A model generated the notes under the pieces. It made no database searches and had not been told where the DNA came from. It was given only the letters and a program-made list of their open reading frames with translations. A stretch of 64,000 nt of DNA from NCBI GenBank assembly GCA_963835295.1, contig CAWIEX010000002.1:496001-560000 (forward strand), written 5' to 3'. Position 1 is the first letter of the stretch; each line of letters starts with the position of its first letter. This document shows positions 29,154 through 37,486 of this stretch, piece after piece. Both the position numbers and the translations under genes were made by a program. Source of the stretch: JAOPZW01 sp963835295 (GTDB lineage: Bacteria; Actinomycetota; Thermoleophilia; Solirubrobacterales; Solirubrobacteraceae).

Positions 29154-30440
29154 ATGACCGCGGCGCTTCGCGAACGGGCCCTGTCGATCGGGGCAGATCC
29201 GCGCGACACGGCCGACGAGCGCTTCCGCAAGCGCCTCCTCGTCGCGGTGGCGGTGATCATCCTCCCGATCGGGTTCCTCTGGGGCTGCCTGTACTGGGCG
29301 TTCGGCGAGGAGCCGGTCGCGCTCACGCCGTGGGGCTATGTCGCCGGCTCGGCGCTCAGCCTCGCCGTCTTCGCCAGGACGAGGAACTTCCCCTCGCTGC
29401 GGGCGTCGCAGCTGCTCCTGATCCTGGTGGCACCCGCGCTGGGGACCGTGATGCTCGGCGGCCTTCGCGAGTCCAGCGCGGTGATCCTCTGGTCGCTGCT
29501 CGCCCCGCTGGGGGCCGTCGCGCTGGACCGTCCCGGCCGGGCCTGGCCCTGGTTCGCGGCCTTCGTCGCCACGGTCCTGCTCGCGCTGGCCTTCGCCGAA
29601 GTCGTCCGCCCCGATGGCGCCGACCTGCCCGACGGCTTCGTCCGGACGTTCGACGTCCTCAACATCGTCGTGGTCTCGTTCGTGGCGATGCTGTTGCTGG
29701 TGACCTTCGCGCGAGGACGGGACGCTGCGCAGGCACGTGTCGAGACGCTGCTGCTCAATGTCCTCCCGGCCGAGGTCGCACAGCGGCTGCAGTCTGACCC
29801 CAATTCGATCGCCGACCATTTCGACGAGGCGAGCATCCTGTTTGCGGACGTCGTCGACTTCACCCCGCTCGCCGGCGGACTCGACGCGCGCGAGGTCGTA
29901 GGGCTCCTCGATCGCCTCTTCACGAGCTTCGACGAGCTCGTCGACCGCCACGGCGTCGAGAAGATCAAGACGATCGGCGACTGCTACATGGTCGCGGCGG
30001 GCGTCCCCACACAGCGGCGCGATCACGCACAGGCGCTGGCAGAGCTCGCCCTGGAGATGCGCCACTGTGCGAAGACGTGCCTCCCCGAGGACACCGACCA
30101 CAACGTGCGGCTGCGTATCGGCATCAGCTCCGGGCCGGTCGTAGCGGGTGTGATCGGACGTCGCCGCTTTCTCTACGACCTCTGGGGCGACACCGTGAAC
30201 ATGGCGAGCCGCATGGAGTCGCACGGGACGCCAGACGAGATCCAGATCACCCGCTCGACCTGGCAGCTCGTGCGCGACGACTTCGTCACCGAGCCGATCG
30301 GGGTCGTCCGGGTGAAGGGGAAGGGCGAGGTCGACACCTGGCGGCTCGTCGCCGCGCGCGCCGGTCACGTCGGCACCAGCAGCCGGTCCGTCAGCGGCGC
30401 ACCGGCCCCCGAAGCCGCGACCGGACGACGCGTGTCCTGA
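29154..30440 (+). CDS. Class III adenylate/guanylate cyclase with N-terminal membrane domain
   Basis: A 428-residue enzyme. About five to six hydrophobic helices fill residues 28-180, then a cyclase-associated linker and a class III catalytic domain. Metal-binding Asp are seen in LFADVVDFTPLA and KIKTIGDCYMVAAG. The dimer and ribose region is LWGDTVNMASRMES. It makes cAMP (or cGMP) from the NTP at the membrane. The stop codon lies one base before a tRNA-Asp 3' relic, so the gene end is the border of a putative inserted segment. Confidence 0.93.
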   Translation: MTAALRERALSIGADPRDTADERFRKRLLVAVAVIILPIGFLWGCLYWAFGEEPVALTPWGYVAGSALSLAVFARTRNFPSLRASQLLLILVAPALGTVMLGGLRESSAVILWSLLAPLGAVALDRPGRAWPWFAAFVATVLLALAFAEVVRPDGADLPDGFVRTFDVLNIVVVSFVAMLLLVTFARGRDAAQARVETLLLNVLPAEVAQRLQSDPNSIADHFDEASILFADVVDFTPLAGGLDAREVVGLLDRLFTSFDELVDRHGVEKIKTIGDCYMVAAGVPTQRRDHAQALAELALEMRHCAKTCLPEDTDHNVRLRIGISSGPVVAGVIGRRRFLYDLWGDTVNMASRMESHGTPDEIQITRSTWQLVRDDFVTEPIGVVRVKGKGEVDTWRLVAARAGHVGTSSRSVSGAPAPEAATGRRVS

Positions 30441-30441
30441 G

Positions 30442-30460
30442 CGGGAGCGACGGGACTCGA
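30442..30460 (-). repeat. Relic of the tRNA-Asp 3' end, candidate attachment-site half
   Basis: CGGGAGCGACGGGACTCGA is identical to the last 19 bases of the tRNA-Asp gene at 31222-31240, in the same orientation, 780 bases away. Weaker similarity continues toward the anticodon arm (TGTCA). Duplicated tRNA 3' ends are the normal footprint of integrase-mediated insertion, so this may be the distal attachment site of a decayed element, or an old tRNA duplication. Confidence 0.6.
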
Positions 30461-30621
30461 CCCCGGACATGACACCCCGCATCGATATCAGGCTTGACGG
30501 CCCGTGACGGCGCCGGATCGGGCCGGCCGCTGGCCCCGGCCCCGGGGAACGGGGACTGGAGGACGAGCCAGCGGTGGTCGGGTCTACGATGAGCCGCCAA
30601 TCTCAGAACGGAGGCCCCGTC

Positions 30622-31143
30622 TTGTCCAGCTCACGTGCTCGTGCCACCGCGCTGCTCGTGGTAGTCGGTGCGGTGGCGGTCGGCGTCGCCGCATCGTCGT
30701 CGGCGTCGACATCGACGTACACCGTCACGCCGAAGGTCGCGTCCGCGTGGATGAGGGGCTACATCAAGGCCTGGGAGACGCGCGACGCCGACGCCGCGGC
30801 CGCGCTGTTCACCGCGAACGGGGTCTATCAGGACACACCGGGCGATCCGGCCTCCACGTTCAAGGGCCGCGAGGCGATCCGCAAGTACTGGTTTGACATC
30901 ACGCGCCCGCAGTCGCATATCCACGGCCTGCAGGGCAAGCCCATCGTGCAGGGCAACAAGGCGTCGATCGAGATCTGGGTGCGCTTCAAGGACCCGGAGT
31001 TCAACCCCAAGGGCGACCACGCGATCACGCTGCTCGAGACGAACATCCTCACATTCTCGTCCAACGGGCTCGTCTCGAAGAACGTCGAGTACTACCACAT
31101 CCTCAACGGGCTCCACGCGCCTCCGCCAGGCTGGGGCGCGTAG
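30622..31143 (+). CDS. Exported NTF2/SnoaL-like protein
   Basis: A 173-residue protein. A signal peptide (RATALLVVVGAVAVGVAAS) precedes a single SnoaL-like alpha+beta cone domain (MRGYIKAWETRDADAAAALF, GVYQDTPGDPASTFKGREAI, YWFDITRPQSHIHGL). Such domains bind small hydrophobic ligands or act as polyketide cyclases or isomerases. No catalytic pair can be assigned. TTG 30622 is chosen because GGAGG lies seven bases upstream and it starts the signal peptide. It is the only gene between the tRNA-Asp gene and its 3' relic. Confidence 0.8.
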   Translation: MSSSRARATALLVVVGAVAVGVAASSSASTSTYTVTPKVASAWMRGYIKAWETRDADAAAALFTANGVYQDTPGDPASTFKGREAIRKYWFDITRPQSHIHGLQGKPIVQGNKASIEIWVRFKDPEFNPKGDHAITLLETNILTFSSNGLVSKNVEYYHILNGLHAPPPGWGA

Positions 31144-31221
31144 GCCTCCTACGGACAAGGAAGCGACCGCTCCCTCGTCCGTAGAAGCAGAACACCCCGC
31201 TGAGGGGCGGGGTGACGATGA

Positions 31222-31295
<74 letters not shown>

Positions 31296-31353
31296 GAGCG
31301 AATCGGGATGCCAAGTGTAGTGGCGAATCGGCAGCGAAGGCCGGGTCCCTTAG

Positions 31354-31509
31354 ATGCCCTTCGGCCTGGCCGAGGTCGGCGTCATCGCCGCGGCGATCCT
31401 CGAGCGCTTCCGCCTCGAGCTCGCGCCCGGCTATCGGCTGCAGACGCGCCAGATGCCGACCATCGGGCCCAGGCACGGGATGCCGATGGTGCCGCGTGCG
31501 GCCAAGGGC
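31354..31509 (+). pseudogene. Cytochrome P450 C-terminal fragment
   Basis: The frame after a TAG at 31351 reads FGLAEVGVIAAAILERFRLE, then LAPGYRLQTRQMPTIGPRHG and MPMVPRA. This is the standard P450 end that follows the haem-binding loop (x-FA-x2-E-x3-L...RF-x-LEL-x-PG...P-x-HG-x-P). The haem cysteine and everything upstream are absent, and the frame runs on into unrelated sequence. It is a gene remnant next to tRNA-Asp, consistent with past rearrangement here. Confidence 0.65.
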
Positions 31510-31553
31510 GCGGTGGGCGGGCCGAATTCGAGCCCGCCCTGGCCGCGTGAGCG

Positions 31554-33746
31554 CTACCTGCCGACCTTCACGGTCAGCACGCCGGAGCCGTCGCCCTTGG
31601 AGCGGAAGTCGCCCGCCCACTGGGCCACGAAGCGGTTGCTGCCGCGCCTGACGCGCCAGCTCGTCGTGTAGGCGCCGTTGGCCGCGGTCTTGACCGTCTG
31701 GTGCTGCCAGCGGCCCGAGCCGGGCGGCAGGTAGCTCACGGTCACGCGCTCGTTGCCCGCCGTGGGCGACAGCCTGCCGGTGACGGTGATGCCCGCGGGC
31801 TTGCTCAGCTTCCTGTGCTTGGTGGTGATGGTCAGCGAGCTGGCCTTGCCGGCCTCGCCGCTGGTCGTCGTGAACAGGAAGCTCGACTGGCCGCCGAGCA
31901 GGTAGTCCGTGCCGCCTGGGGCTGCGGCGATCCCGCCGGCCTGGATGCGCTCGGACACGACGAACTGCGGGTGCCAGGTCCCGCCGCGGTCGGTCGTCTT
32001 GAGCAGGAAGCCCGACTGGTCGGTGACGTCGCCGAAGCGGTCGATGACCAGGTAGCCCTTGGTCTTCGACGAGAAGGCGATCCCGTAGGCCTTGTCCGTG
32101 CCCGTCCCGGGCAGCGCGGTCCACGACCTGCCCGCGTTCGCCGTCCGCCACAGGGCGCCGCCCTGGGCCAGGAAGTAGCCGTTCTTGGCGTCGAGGAAGT
32201 CGACCTGGATGACCCGGGCCGGCCTGCGGTTCACCGTCGGCTTGTGCAACGCCTTCCACGTCTTGCCGCGATCGGTCGAGCGCAGCAGGTCGCGCGAGCC
32301 CGAGGCGAACAGCGCGCTGCCGGCGCGGTCGATCGCGTCGAGCTTCGCCTTGACGACGTCCTTGCCCTTGACGGTCGAGAACGTGTCACCGCTGTTGGTC
32401 GACCGGCGCAGGCCGGTCGGGCCGGCGAGGATGACGGTCGACGTCGTCGGGGCGGCGAGCTGGAACGGGCGCGCCGTGGTCCCGGTGTCGAGCGACTTCC
32501 ACGTGGCGCCACCGTCGTTGGTCCGGAACAGGCCGCCCGCCGAGTCCAGCGCGTAGCCCACGAGCGCGGTCGGGAAGGCGACGTCGACGACGTCCTCCGA
32601 GGTCGCGACGTTGCCGCGCGTCCACGTCCTGCCGCCGTCGACCGTCTTGGCCAGCGACCCGTTGTCGCCGGGCGCGAAGGCCGTGCCGGCCTGGCCGCCG
32701 GCGCGCACGCGCGTGTAGCTGCCGCTCAGGCGCCCGCCGATCGGGGCGAAGTTCAGCCCCGCGTCGTCGGAGACCGCGGTGGCCCCCGTGGCGCCGCCCG
32801 CGGCGATGCGCGTCGCCGAGGCGAAGGCCGCGGCGAAGATCGGGTCCTGCGAGGGCGTCACCAGCCGTGCCGTGGCGCCGCCGTCGTCGGTGCGCACGAG
32901 CGCCGTTCCCGGCTCGGTGGTCATGACGCAGAGCGTCAGCGACACGCACGAGATCGAGCGCAGGTTGGTCGGCGGGATGCCGATGTCCTTGGGCGTCCAC
33001 GTCGCGCCGCCGTCCCTGGTGACGAGGAACAGCGAGCCGTCGCCGACCGCGAAGCCGTTGTTGGCGTCGAGGAAGAAGAAGGAGCGCACGGCGCGGGTGG
33101 TGTCGCTGATGAGGCTCCACGAGTTCGCGCCGTCGGTGGTGCGGTAGATCTTGCCGTCCGAGGTCGCGCCCAGGCCGATCTGATCGGTGAGGAAGCGCAG
33201 GTCGATGGGGGTCGCCGTCCCGCCCGGAGCGCGGGTCCCGGGCAGTGGGTTCTTCTGGGCGAAGGTGTCGCCGTTGTTGTCCGTGCGCAGGATGGTGCCG
33301 TCCGTGAGCGCGAGGAAGCCGGTGATGCGGTTGACGAACCAGCCAGCCGCGAACTGCTCCTTGCAGCTGGACTCGACCGGCGTGAAGGCCACGCGCGTGA
33401 ACGTGACACCGGCGTCGTTCGAGCGGCGCGCGACGCACCCGCCGGCGGCGAAGACCGCGTCGGGGTCGATGGCCTGCACGTCGGACAGGTTCGTGAAGGT
33501 GCCGCTCAGCAGCCCGGTCCACGTCGCGCCGCCGTCGGTCGTGCGCAGCAGCGTGCCGAAGTCGCCCGCGGCGTAGCCGTTGGCCCCCGCGAAGGCGAGC
33601 GAGCGCAGGGTGTTGCCCTGCGGCAGCGGGTTGCCCCACTGCCAGCCCGAGGACCCGACCTGCACGCTGGCCGGCGCGAGCGCCGGGACTGCCGCCAGCA
33701 ACGCGGCCGCGCAGGCCAGCGCTGCGCTCAAACGCAATCGCTTCAT
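31554..33746 (-). CDS. Secreted YCF48/BNR-like beta-propeller protein
   Basis: A 730-residue exported protein. The signal peptide is MKRLRLSAALACAAALLAAV. About twelve repeats contain Asp-box-like turns (RTTDGGATWTG, VTRDGGATWTPKD, KTVDGGRTWTRG, RTNDGGATWKSLD, RSTDRGKTWKAL, RTANAGRSWTAL, KTTDRGGTWHPQ), as in sialidase and YCF48 folds. A C-terminal Ig-like domain (~640-730; ITVTGRLSPTAGNERVTVSY) follows. No sialidase catalytic residues were identified. ATG 33746 follows AGGAGG. It is probably a surface or adhesion protein. Confidence 0.88.
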   Translation of the reverse strand: MKRLRLSAALACAAALLAAVPALAPASVQVGSSGWQWGNPLPQGNTLRSLAFAGANGYAAGDFGTLLRTTDGGATWTGLLSGTFTNLSDVQAIDPDAVFAAGGCVARRSNDAGVTFTRVAFTPVESSCKEQFAAGWFVNRITGFLALTDGTILRTDNNGDTFAQKNPLPGTRAPGGTATPIDLRFLTDQIGLGATSDGKIYRTTDGANSWSLISDTTRAVRSFFFLDANNGFAVGDGSLFLVTRDGGATWTPKDIGIPPTNLRSISCVSLTLCVMTTEPGTALVRTDDGGATARLVTPSQDPIFAAAFASATRIAAGGATGATAVSDDAGLNFAPIGGRLSGSYTRVRAGGQAGTAFAPGDNGSLAKTVDGGRTWTRGNVATSEDVVDVAFPTALVGYALDSAGGLFRTNDGGATWKSLDTGTTARPFQLAAPTTSTVILAGPTGLRRSTNSGDTFSTVKGKDVVKAKLDAIDRAGSALFASGSRDLLRSTDRGKTWKALHKPTVNRRPARVIQVDFLDAKNGYFLAQGGALWRTANAGRSWTALPGTGTDKAYGIAFSSKTKGYLVIDRFGDVTDQSGFLLKTTDRGGTWHPQFVVSERIQAGGIAAAPGGTDYLLGGQSSFLFTTTSGEAGKASSLTITTKHRKLSKPAGITVTGRLSPTAGNERVTVSYLPPGSGRWQHQTVKTAANGAYTTSWRVRRGSNRFVAQWAGDFRSKGDGSGVLTVKVGR

Positions 33747-33835
33747 GGAATGTCCTCCTGCTGAGATGGACCGCATGGGGGCCTCAACGGCGACCCCCGA
33801 CCGAAGTTACGACGACGCCCGGGCGCGTTCCTACG

Positions 33836-34642
33836 TCAGCTCGCCCCGGTGAGGCGCGCCTGCAGGCGGCGCATGCCGGCCAGCCAGCGATCGTAGTCGC
33901 CGGCCTTGCGCTGGAAGAAGGTGAGCACCTCGGGGTGCGGCAGGATGAGGAAGCGCTCGGCCCGCAGGCCCTCGACGACGACGTCGGCGACCTGCTCGGG
34001 CTCCAGCATGTCCCCGGCCGCGGCGACGACACCCGCGGCCAGGCGCAGGTCGTCGGGCGCGTCGTCGGGGACCTGGGTCATGCCCGTGCGCACGCCCATC
34101 GGGCACAGGCAGCTGACCCGCACGCCCCGGTCGCCGTAGGTCACCGACAGCCACTCGGCGAACGCGACCGCGGCGTGCTTGGTCACCGCGTAGGGCGCGG
34201 AGCCGATCTGCGTGAGCAGCCCGGCCGCTGAGGCCGTGGCGAGGAAGTAGCCCTCGCCGCGCTCGAGCCACCCGGGCACGAGCGCCTTGGCGGCGTAGAG
34301 GTGGGCGCGGACGTTGACGCCGAGCGCGAGCTCCCAGGCCGCCTCGGGGGTGTCGAGGTCGGTGCCGACCGCGACGCCGGCGTTGGCGCAGAAGAGGTCC
34401 ACGGGGCCGAAGGCCTCCTCGGCGCGGGCGACGAGGGCGACGACCTGCTGCTCGTCGGCCACGTCGCAGCCCACGCCCAGGGCGCGCGCGCCGATGTCGC
34501 TCGCCACCGCCTGCGCACCGGCCTCGTCGAGATCCGCGACGACGACCCCGCGGGCGCCCTCCTCGGCCAGCCGCCAGGCGATCGCCCGCCCGATGCCCGA
34601 CGCCCCGCCGGTGACCACCGCGACCCTGTCCGTGAGCTCCAT
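33836..34642 (-). CDS. Short-chain dehydrogenase/reductase
   Basis: A 268-residue classical SDR. The cofactor loop is VVTGGASGIGRAI, with a following VVVADLDEAG favouring NAD(H). The structural NAG motif is CANAGVAV. The active site SAPYAVTKHAAVAF has the Tyr-x3-Lys pair. ATG 34642 (MELTDRVAVV) matches the family start; ATGs at 34651 and 34654 are alternatives. The substrate is unknown. It is divergent from the tRNA-Val gene. Confidence 0.9.
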   Translation of the reverse strand: MELTDRVAVVTGGASGIGRAIAWRLAEEGARGVVVADLDEAGAQAVASDIGARALGVGCDVADEQQVVALVARAEEAFGPVDLFCANAGVAVGTDLDTPEAAWELALGVNVRAHLYAAKALVPGWLERGEGYFLATASAAGLLTQIGSAPYAVTKHAAVAFAEWLSVTYGDRGVRVSCLCPMGVRTGMTQVPDDAPDDLRLAAGVVAAAGDMLEPEQVADVVVEGLRAERFLILPHPEVLTFFQRKAGDYDRWLAGMRRLQARLTGAS

Positions 34643-34697
34643 GGGCGCCATCATCGCCGCAGGCGAGGGTCGGGCGCTTTGCCGCTAACGTTGCGGC

Positions 34698-34769
34698 GCG
34701 CGCGTAGCTCAGCGGTAGAGCATCGCCCTTACAAGGCGAGGGTCGCCGGTTCGAGCCCGGCCGCGCGCA
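34698..34769 (+). tRNA. tRNA-Val (TAC)
   Basis: Acceptor GCGCGCG/CGCGCGC, D arm TAGCTCAGCGGTAGAGC, anticodon loop CTTACAA (anticodon TAC) and T arm GCCGGTTCGAGCCCGGC. The discriminator is A and CCA is not encoded. Confidence 0.96.
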
Positions 34770-34787
34770 CTGCCGGACCGGCGAGCT

Positions 34788-34813
34788 GCCAGGTTCGAAG
34801 CCGCGGCGCGCAC
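34788..34813 (+). repeat. Degenerate second copy of the tRNA-Val 3' end
   Basis: GCCAGGTTCGAAGCC followed by GCGGCGCGCAC aligns with the T arm and acceptor strand of tRNA-Val (34745-34770) with a few indels, 43 bases downstream. No D or anticodon arm precedes it. It may be a decayed attachment site or tandem tRNA remnant. Confidence 0.45.
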
Positions 34814-34826
34814 CTAGGATGCCGCG

Positions 34827-35582
34827 ATGGACGTCGGCGAGGTGGTCGCCATCGCACTCGCCGGACTCGCGGCGGGGGCGATCAACACGGTGGTCGGCAG
34901 CGGGACTCTCATCACCTTCCCGGTGCTGCTGGCCTTCGGCTACTCGCCCGTCACGGCCAACGTCTCCAACACGATCGGGCTCGTGCCGGGATCGCTGTCC
35001 GGAGCGGTCGGCTACCGGCGCGAGCTCGAGGGCCAGAGGCAGCGCATGCTGCGCCTCGGCGCGGCCTCGCTGCTCGGCGGGACGACCGGCGCCGTGCTGC
35101 TCCTCGTCCTGCCGGCCTCCGCCTTCAAGGCCATCGTCCCGGTCTTCATCGCCATCGCCCTCGTGCTCGTCGTCCTGCAGCCGCGGCTGAACCAGATGCT
35201 GGCCGAGCGCCAGGTCAGCCGAGAGAACGAGGGCGGCCTCTGGACGCCGCTCGGCGTGTACGCCGCCGGCGTCTACGGCGGGTACTTCGGCGCGGCCCAG
35301 GGGATCCTGCTGCTCGGCATGCTGGGCGTGGCCCTGCCGCAGGGCCTGCAGCGCACCAACGCGCTGAAGAACGTCCTCACCGCGATCGTCAACGGCGTGG
35401 CCGGGGTCTACTTCGTCTTCGCGGCTCACGTCGAGTGGGCGCCGGCGGGGATCATCGCCGGCGCCTCGATCGTGGGCGGCCAGATCGGCGCCCACTACGG
35501 GCGGCGGCTACACCCGGCCGTGTTGCGCGGCGTGATCGTGGTCGTGGGCGTGTTCGCCATCGTGCGCCTGCTCGTCACCTGA
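34827..35582 (+). CDS. TauE/SafE-family sulfite/sulfonate exporter-like permease
   Basis: A 251-residue protein with seven to eight helices. It has the family N-terminal motif GLAAGAINTVVGSGTLITFP and its repeat in the second half (YAAGVYGGYFGAAQGILLLG). The family exports sulfite, sulfoacetate or other organic anions. Its last 75 bases overlap, tail to tail, the end of the metal-permease gene on the other strand, so the two transcripts are antisense at their 3' ends. Confidence 0.9.
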   Translation: MDVGEVVAIALAGLAAGAINTVVGSGTLITFPVLLAFGYSPVTANVSNTIGLVPGSLSGAVGYRRELEGQRQRMLRLGAASLLGGTTGAVLLLVLPASAFKAIVPVFIAIALVLVVLQPRLNQMLAERQVSRENEGGLWTPLGVYAAGVYGGYFGAAQGILLLGMLGVALPQGLQRTNALKNVLTAIVNGVAGVYFVFAAHVEWAPAGIIAGASIVGGQIGAHYGRRLHPAVLRGVIVVVGVFAIVRLLVT

Positions 35583-36791
35583 CGCGCGCGCGGCGAACGT
35601 CGCTCGGCAGTGCTCGGAGCAGAAGAAGTACGTGTGCCCGTCGCGCTCGAGGCGCAGCGCGGTGGCCCGGTCGACGCTCATGCCGCAGACCGGATCGACC
35701 GCGCCGCGGCGCACGGTGAGAGCGATGAGGGCGACGAAGATGAGCGTTGCGAAGACGTTGAGCACGAACTTGTAGTCGAGCTCGATCGAGCCGAAGACGT
35801 CGCCGGTCGTCGGCCGCACGTCGGGGATGAGGCCAAGGGCGCTGAAGACGAGGTCGACGACGAGCGCCGCGAGGATCATCGTCACGAGCATCAGCGCGCT
35901 GATGCGCAGCGCGAAGGAGGTGCCGTAGTACTTGCGGTAGGCGAAGACGATCGGCAGCACGATGAGGTCGGCGAAGATGAAGGCCATCACGCCGGCGAAG
36001 CTCAGGCCACCCGACCACAGCACGGCGGCCAGCGGGACGTTGCCGACCGAGCAGACGAAGCTCAGCACGGCGATGAGCGGGCCGATGACGGCGCCCCACA
36101 GTGTCTGCACCGCCGCGGGCGCGTCTTCGAGGAAGAGGCCGTTGAAGAAGTCGTCGCCCAGCAGCGCGATGAAGCCGGCGAGCAGGAACCCGGTGAGGAT
36201 CTCCTTCCACAGCATCTGCCAGTCGCCGCGGAAGTTGTGCGCGACGTCGGACCACGCCTGAGCCGAGGTCAGGCGCTCGCGCCAGGGCAGTGCGGTGCCG
36301 ACGGCGTGGTGCTGGTGGCCGGCGTCTGCGCCCACGGCATGCTCGCGCGCGACGACCTCGTCGCGGGGCGAGACGAAGAGGCGCAGCAGCAGCCACATCA
36401 GCGCGATCATCACGAGGCCGCCGAGGTACTCGGCGAGCGTGAACTGCCAGCCGATCAGGACCCACAGGACGAGGCCGAGCTCCCACACGAGGTTGGTCGA
36501 GGCGAACTGGAAGGCCAGCGCCGACGCGGTCGAGGCGCCCTTCTGGAACAGGCTCTTGGCGATCGCGATGGCGGCGTAGGAGCACGACGACGACGCGGCG
36601 CCGAGCCCTGTCGCGCGCGCCACCGGGCGCAGGCCGTCGCCGGCCAGCGCGCGCTCGACGCGGTCGCGCGGCACCCACGCCTGGACGATGGCGGAGATCG
36701 CGAACCCCAGGACGAGCGCCCACCAGACCTCCCAGGCCATGAGCACCGCGTTCCAGAGGCCGTCGCCGACCTTGGCGATGACGTCGGCCAC
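35508..36791 (-). CDS. COG0701-type permease with YHS domain and His-rich tail
   Basis: A 427-residue protein. The two permease halves each contain conserved Ser/Cys motifs (ASSSCSYAAIAIAKSLFQKG and FVCSVGNVPLAAVLWSGG) within eight or more helices. A YHS metal-binding domain follows (DPVCGMSVD, YFFCSEHCRATFAA). The C-terminal tail contains HDGEHAHDHDHAAQH. A Cu/Ni-type metal-export role is likely, supported by the adjacent CsoR-like sensor seven bases upstream. The His-rich tail is encoded within the overlap with the convergent SafE gene. Confidence 0.88.
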   Translation of the reverse strand: MADVIAKVGDGLWNAVLMAWEVWWALVLGFAISAIVQAWVPRDRVERALAGDGLRPVARATGLGAASSSCSYAAIAIAKSLFQKGASTASALAFQFASTNLVWELGLVLWVLIGWQFTLAEYLGGLVMIALMWLLLRLFVSPRDEVVAREHAVGADAGHQHHAVGTALPWRERLTSAQAWSDVAHNFRGDWQMLWKEILTGFLLAGFIALLGDDFFNGLFLEDAPAAVQTLWGAVIGPLIAVLSFVCSVGNVPLAAVLWSGGLSFAGVMAFIFADLIVLPIVFAYRKYYGTSFALRISALMLVTMILAALVVDLVFSALGLIPDVRPTTGDVFGSIELDYKFVLNVFATLIFVALIALTVRRGAVDPVCGMSVDRATALRLERDGHTYFFCSEHCRATFAARASGDEQAHDGEHAHDHDHAAQHGRV

Positions 36792-36798
36792 CTGGCGC

Positions 36799-37086
36799 TC
36801 AGCCTCGCCGCATGAGGCGCCCGACGGCGGCCATCATCTCGTCGGTGCGATCGACGCGCTGCTCGCCGTCGGCGCCCATCACGCAGTGGCGCGCGTGGTC
36901 GTCGAGCAGGCCCAGCGCGACCTTGTCGAGCGCCGCCTGGACCGCGCTGATCTGGGTCAGGACGTCGATGCAGTAGCGGTCGTCCTCGACCATGCCCTGG
37001 ACGCCGCGGACCTGGCCCTCGATGCGCCGCAGGCGCTTGAGGAGCTGGTCCTTGCTGGCGGTGTAGCCGTGGGTTTCGGTGGCCAT
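36799..37086 (-). CDS. CsoR/RcnR-family metal-sensing repressor
   Basis: A 95-residue all-helical regulator. The Cu(I)-type ligand set is exact in spacing: Cys39 (RYCIDVL), His64 and Cys68 (DDHARHC). RIEGQVRGVQGMVEDDRYC is the family signature. Binding of Cu(I) would release DNA. It starts at ATG 37086, faces a G-tract palindrome in the divergent promoter region, and precedes the permease by seven bases, forming a two-gene operon. Confidence 0.93.
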   Translation of the reverse strand: MATETHGYTASKDQLLKRLRRIEGQVRGVQGMVEDDRYCIDVLTQISAVQAALDKVALGLLDDHARHCVMGADGEQRVDRTDEMMAAVGRLMRRG

Positions 37087-37102
37087 GATCTTCAGTCTAC
37101 AC

Positions 37103-37112
37103 CCCCTAGGGG
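37103..37112. promoter_or_regulatory. CsoR-type operator in the divergent region
   Basis: CCCCTAGGGG is a perfect palindrome within TACACCCCCTAGGGGTATGG. This G/C-tract with flanking TA is the usual kind of CsoR/RcnR-family site. It lies 17 bases from the csoR start and 26 bases from the divergent membrane-protein start, so it may control both. Confidence 0.65.
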
Positions 37113-37137
37113 TATGGTCACGCGACAATGTTCGACC

Positions 37138-37476
37138 ATGGATCGTTCCGTGCTCTGGCGAGCCGCGCTCGTGCAGGCCCTGGCCGTGGCGGTGCTCTCG
37201 ATCGCGTTGGCGGTCGCGCTGCCCCATTCCTTCTTCGAGGACTGGGGCTGGCTGGCTGGCCCCGCCGCGTGGATCGTCTGCGCGCTCGTGACCGCGCGGG
37301 TGGTCGGGCTCCCGATCGCCGGGACGCTCATCGGCGCCGCGCTTGCCGGGCTGCCGAGCATCCTCGCCGTGGTCCTCGGCGTGCACTGGCTGGGCGCCGT
37401 GCTCGCGATCGCCGTGTTCGCGCTGTGGTGCGCGCGGCTGGCCCGCGACCGCGGGCTGGCGGCGCGGGCCGCTTAG
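37138..37476 (+). CDS. Small membrane protein divergent from csoR
   Basis: A 112-residue protein with three hydrophobic helices: RAALVQALAVAVLSIALAVA, GPAAWIVCALVTARVVG and LPSILAVVLGVHWLGAVLAI, with a basic C-terminus. ATG 37138 is the best start. I do not recognise the family. Sharing the CsoR-type operator region hints at metal-responsive expression. Confidence 0.7.
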   Translation: MDRSVLWRAALVQALAVAVLSIALAVALPHSFFEDWGWLAGPAAWIVCALVTARVVGLPIAGTLIGAALAGLPSILAVVLGVHWLGAVLAIAVFALWCARLARDRGLAARAA

Positions 37477-37486
37477 CATCCCCGCC

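Noticed and set aside
34788..34813. A second complete tRNA after tRNA-Val
   Set aside because: Only a T arm and acceptor strand can be seen; no D arm or anticodon arm precedes it.
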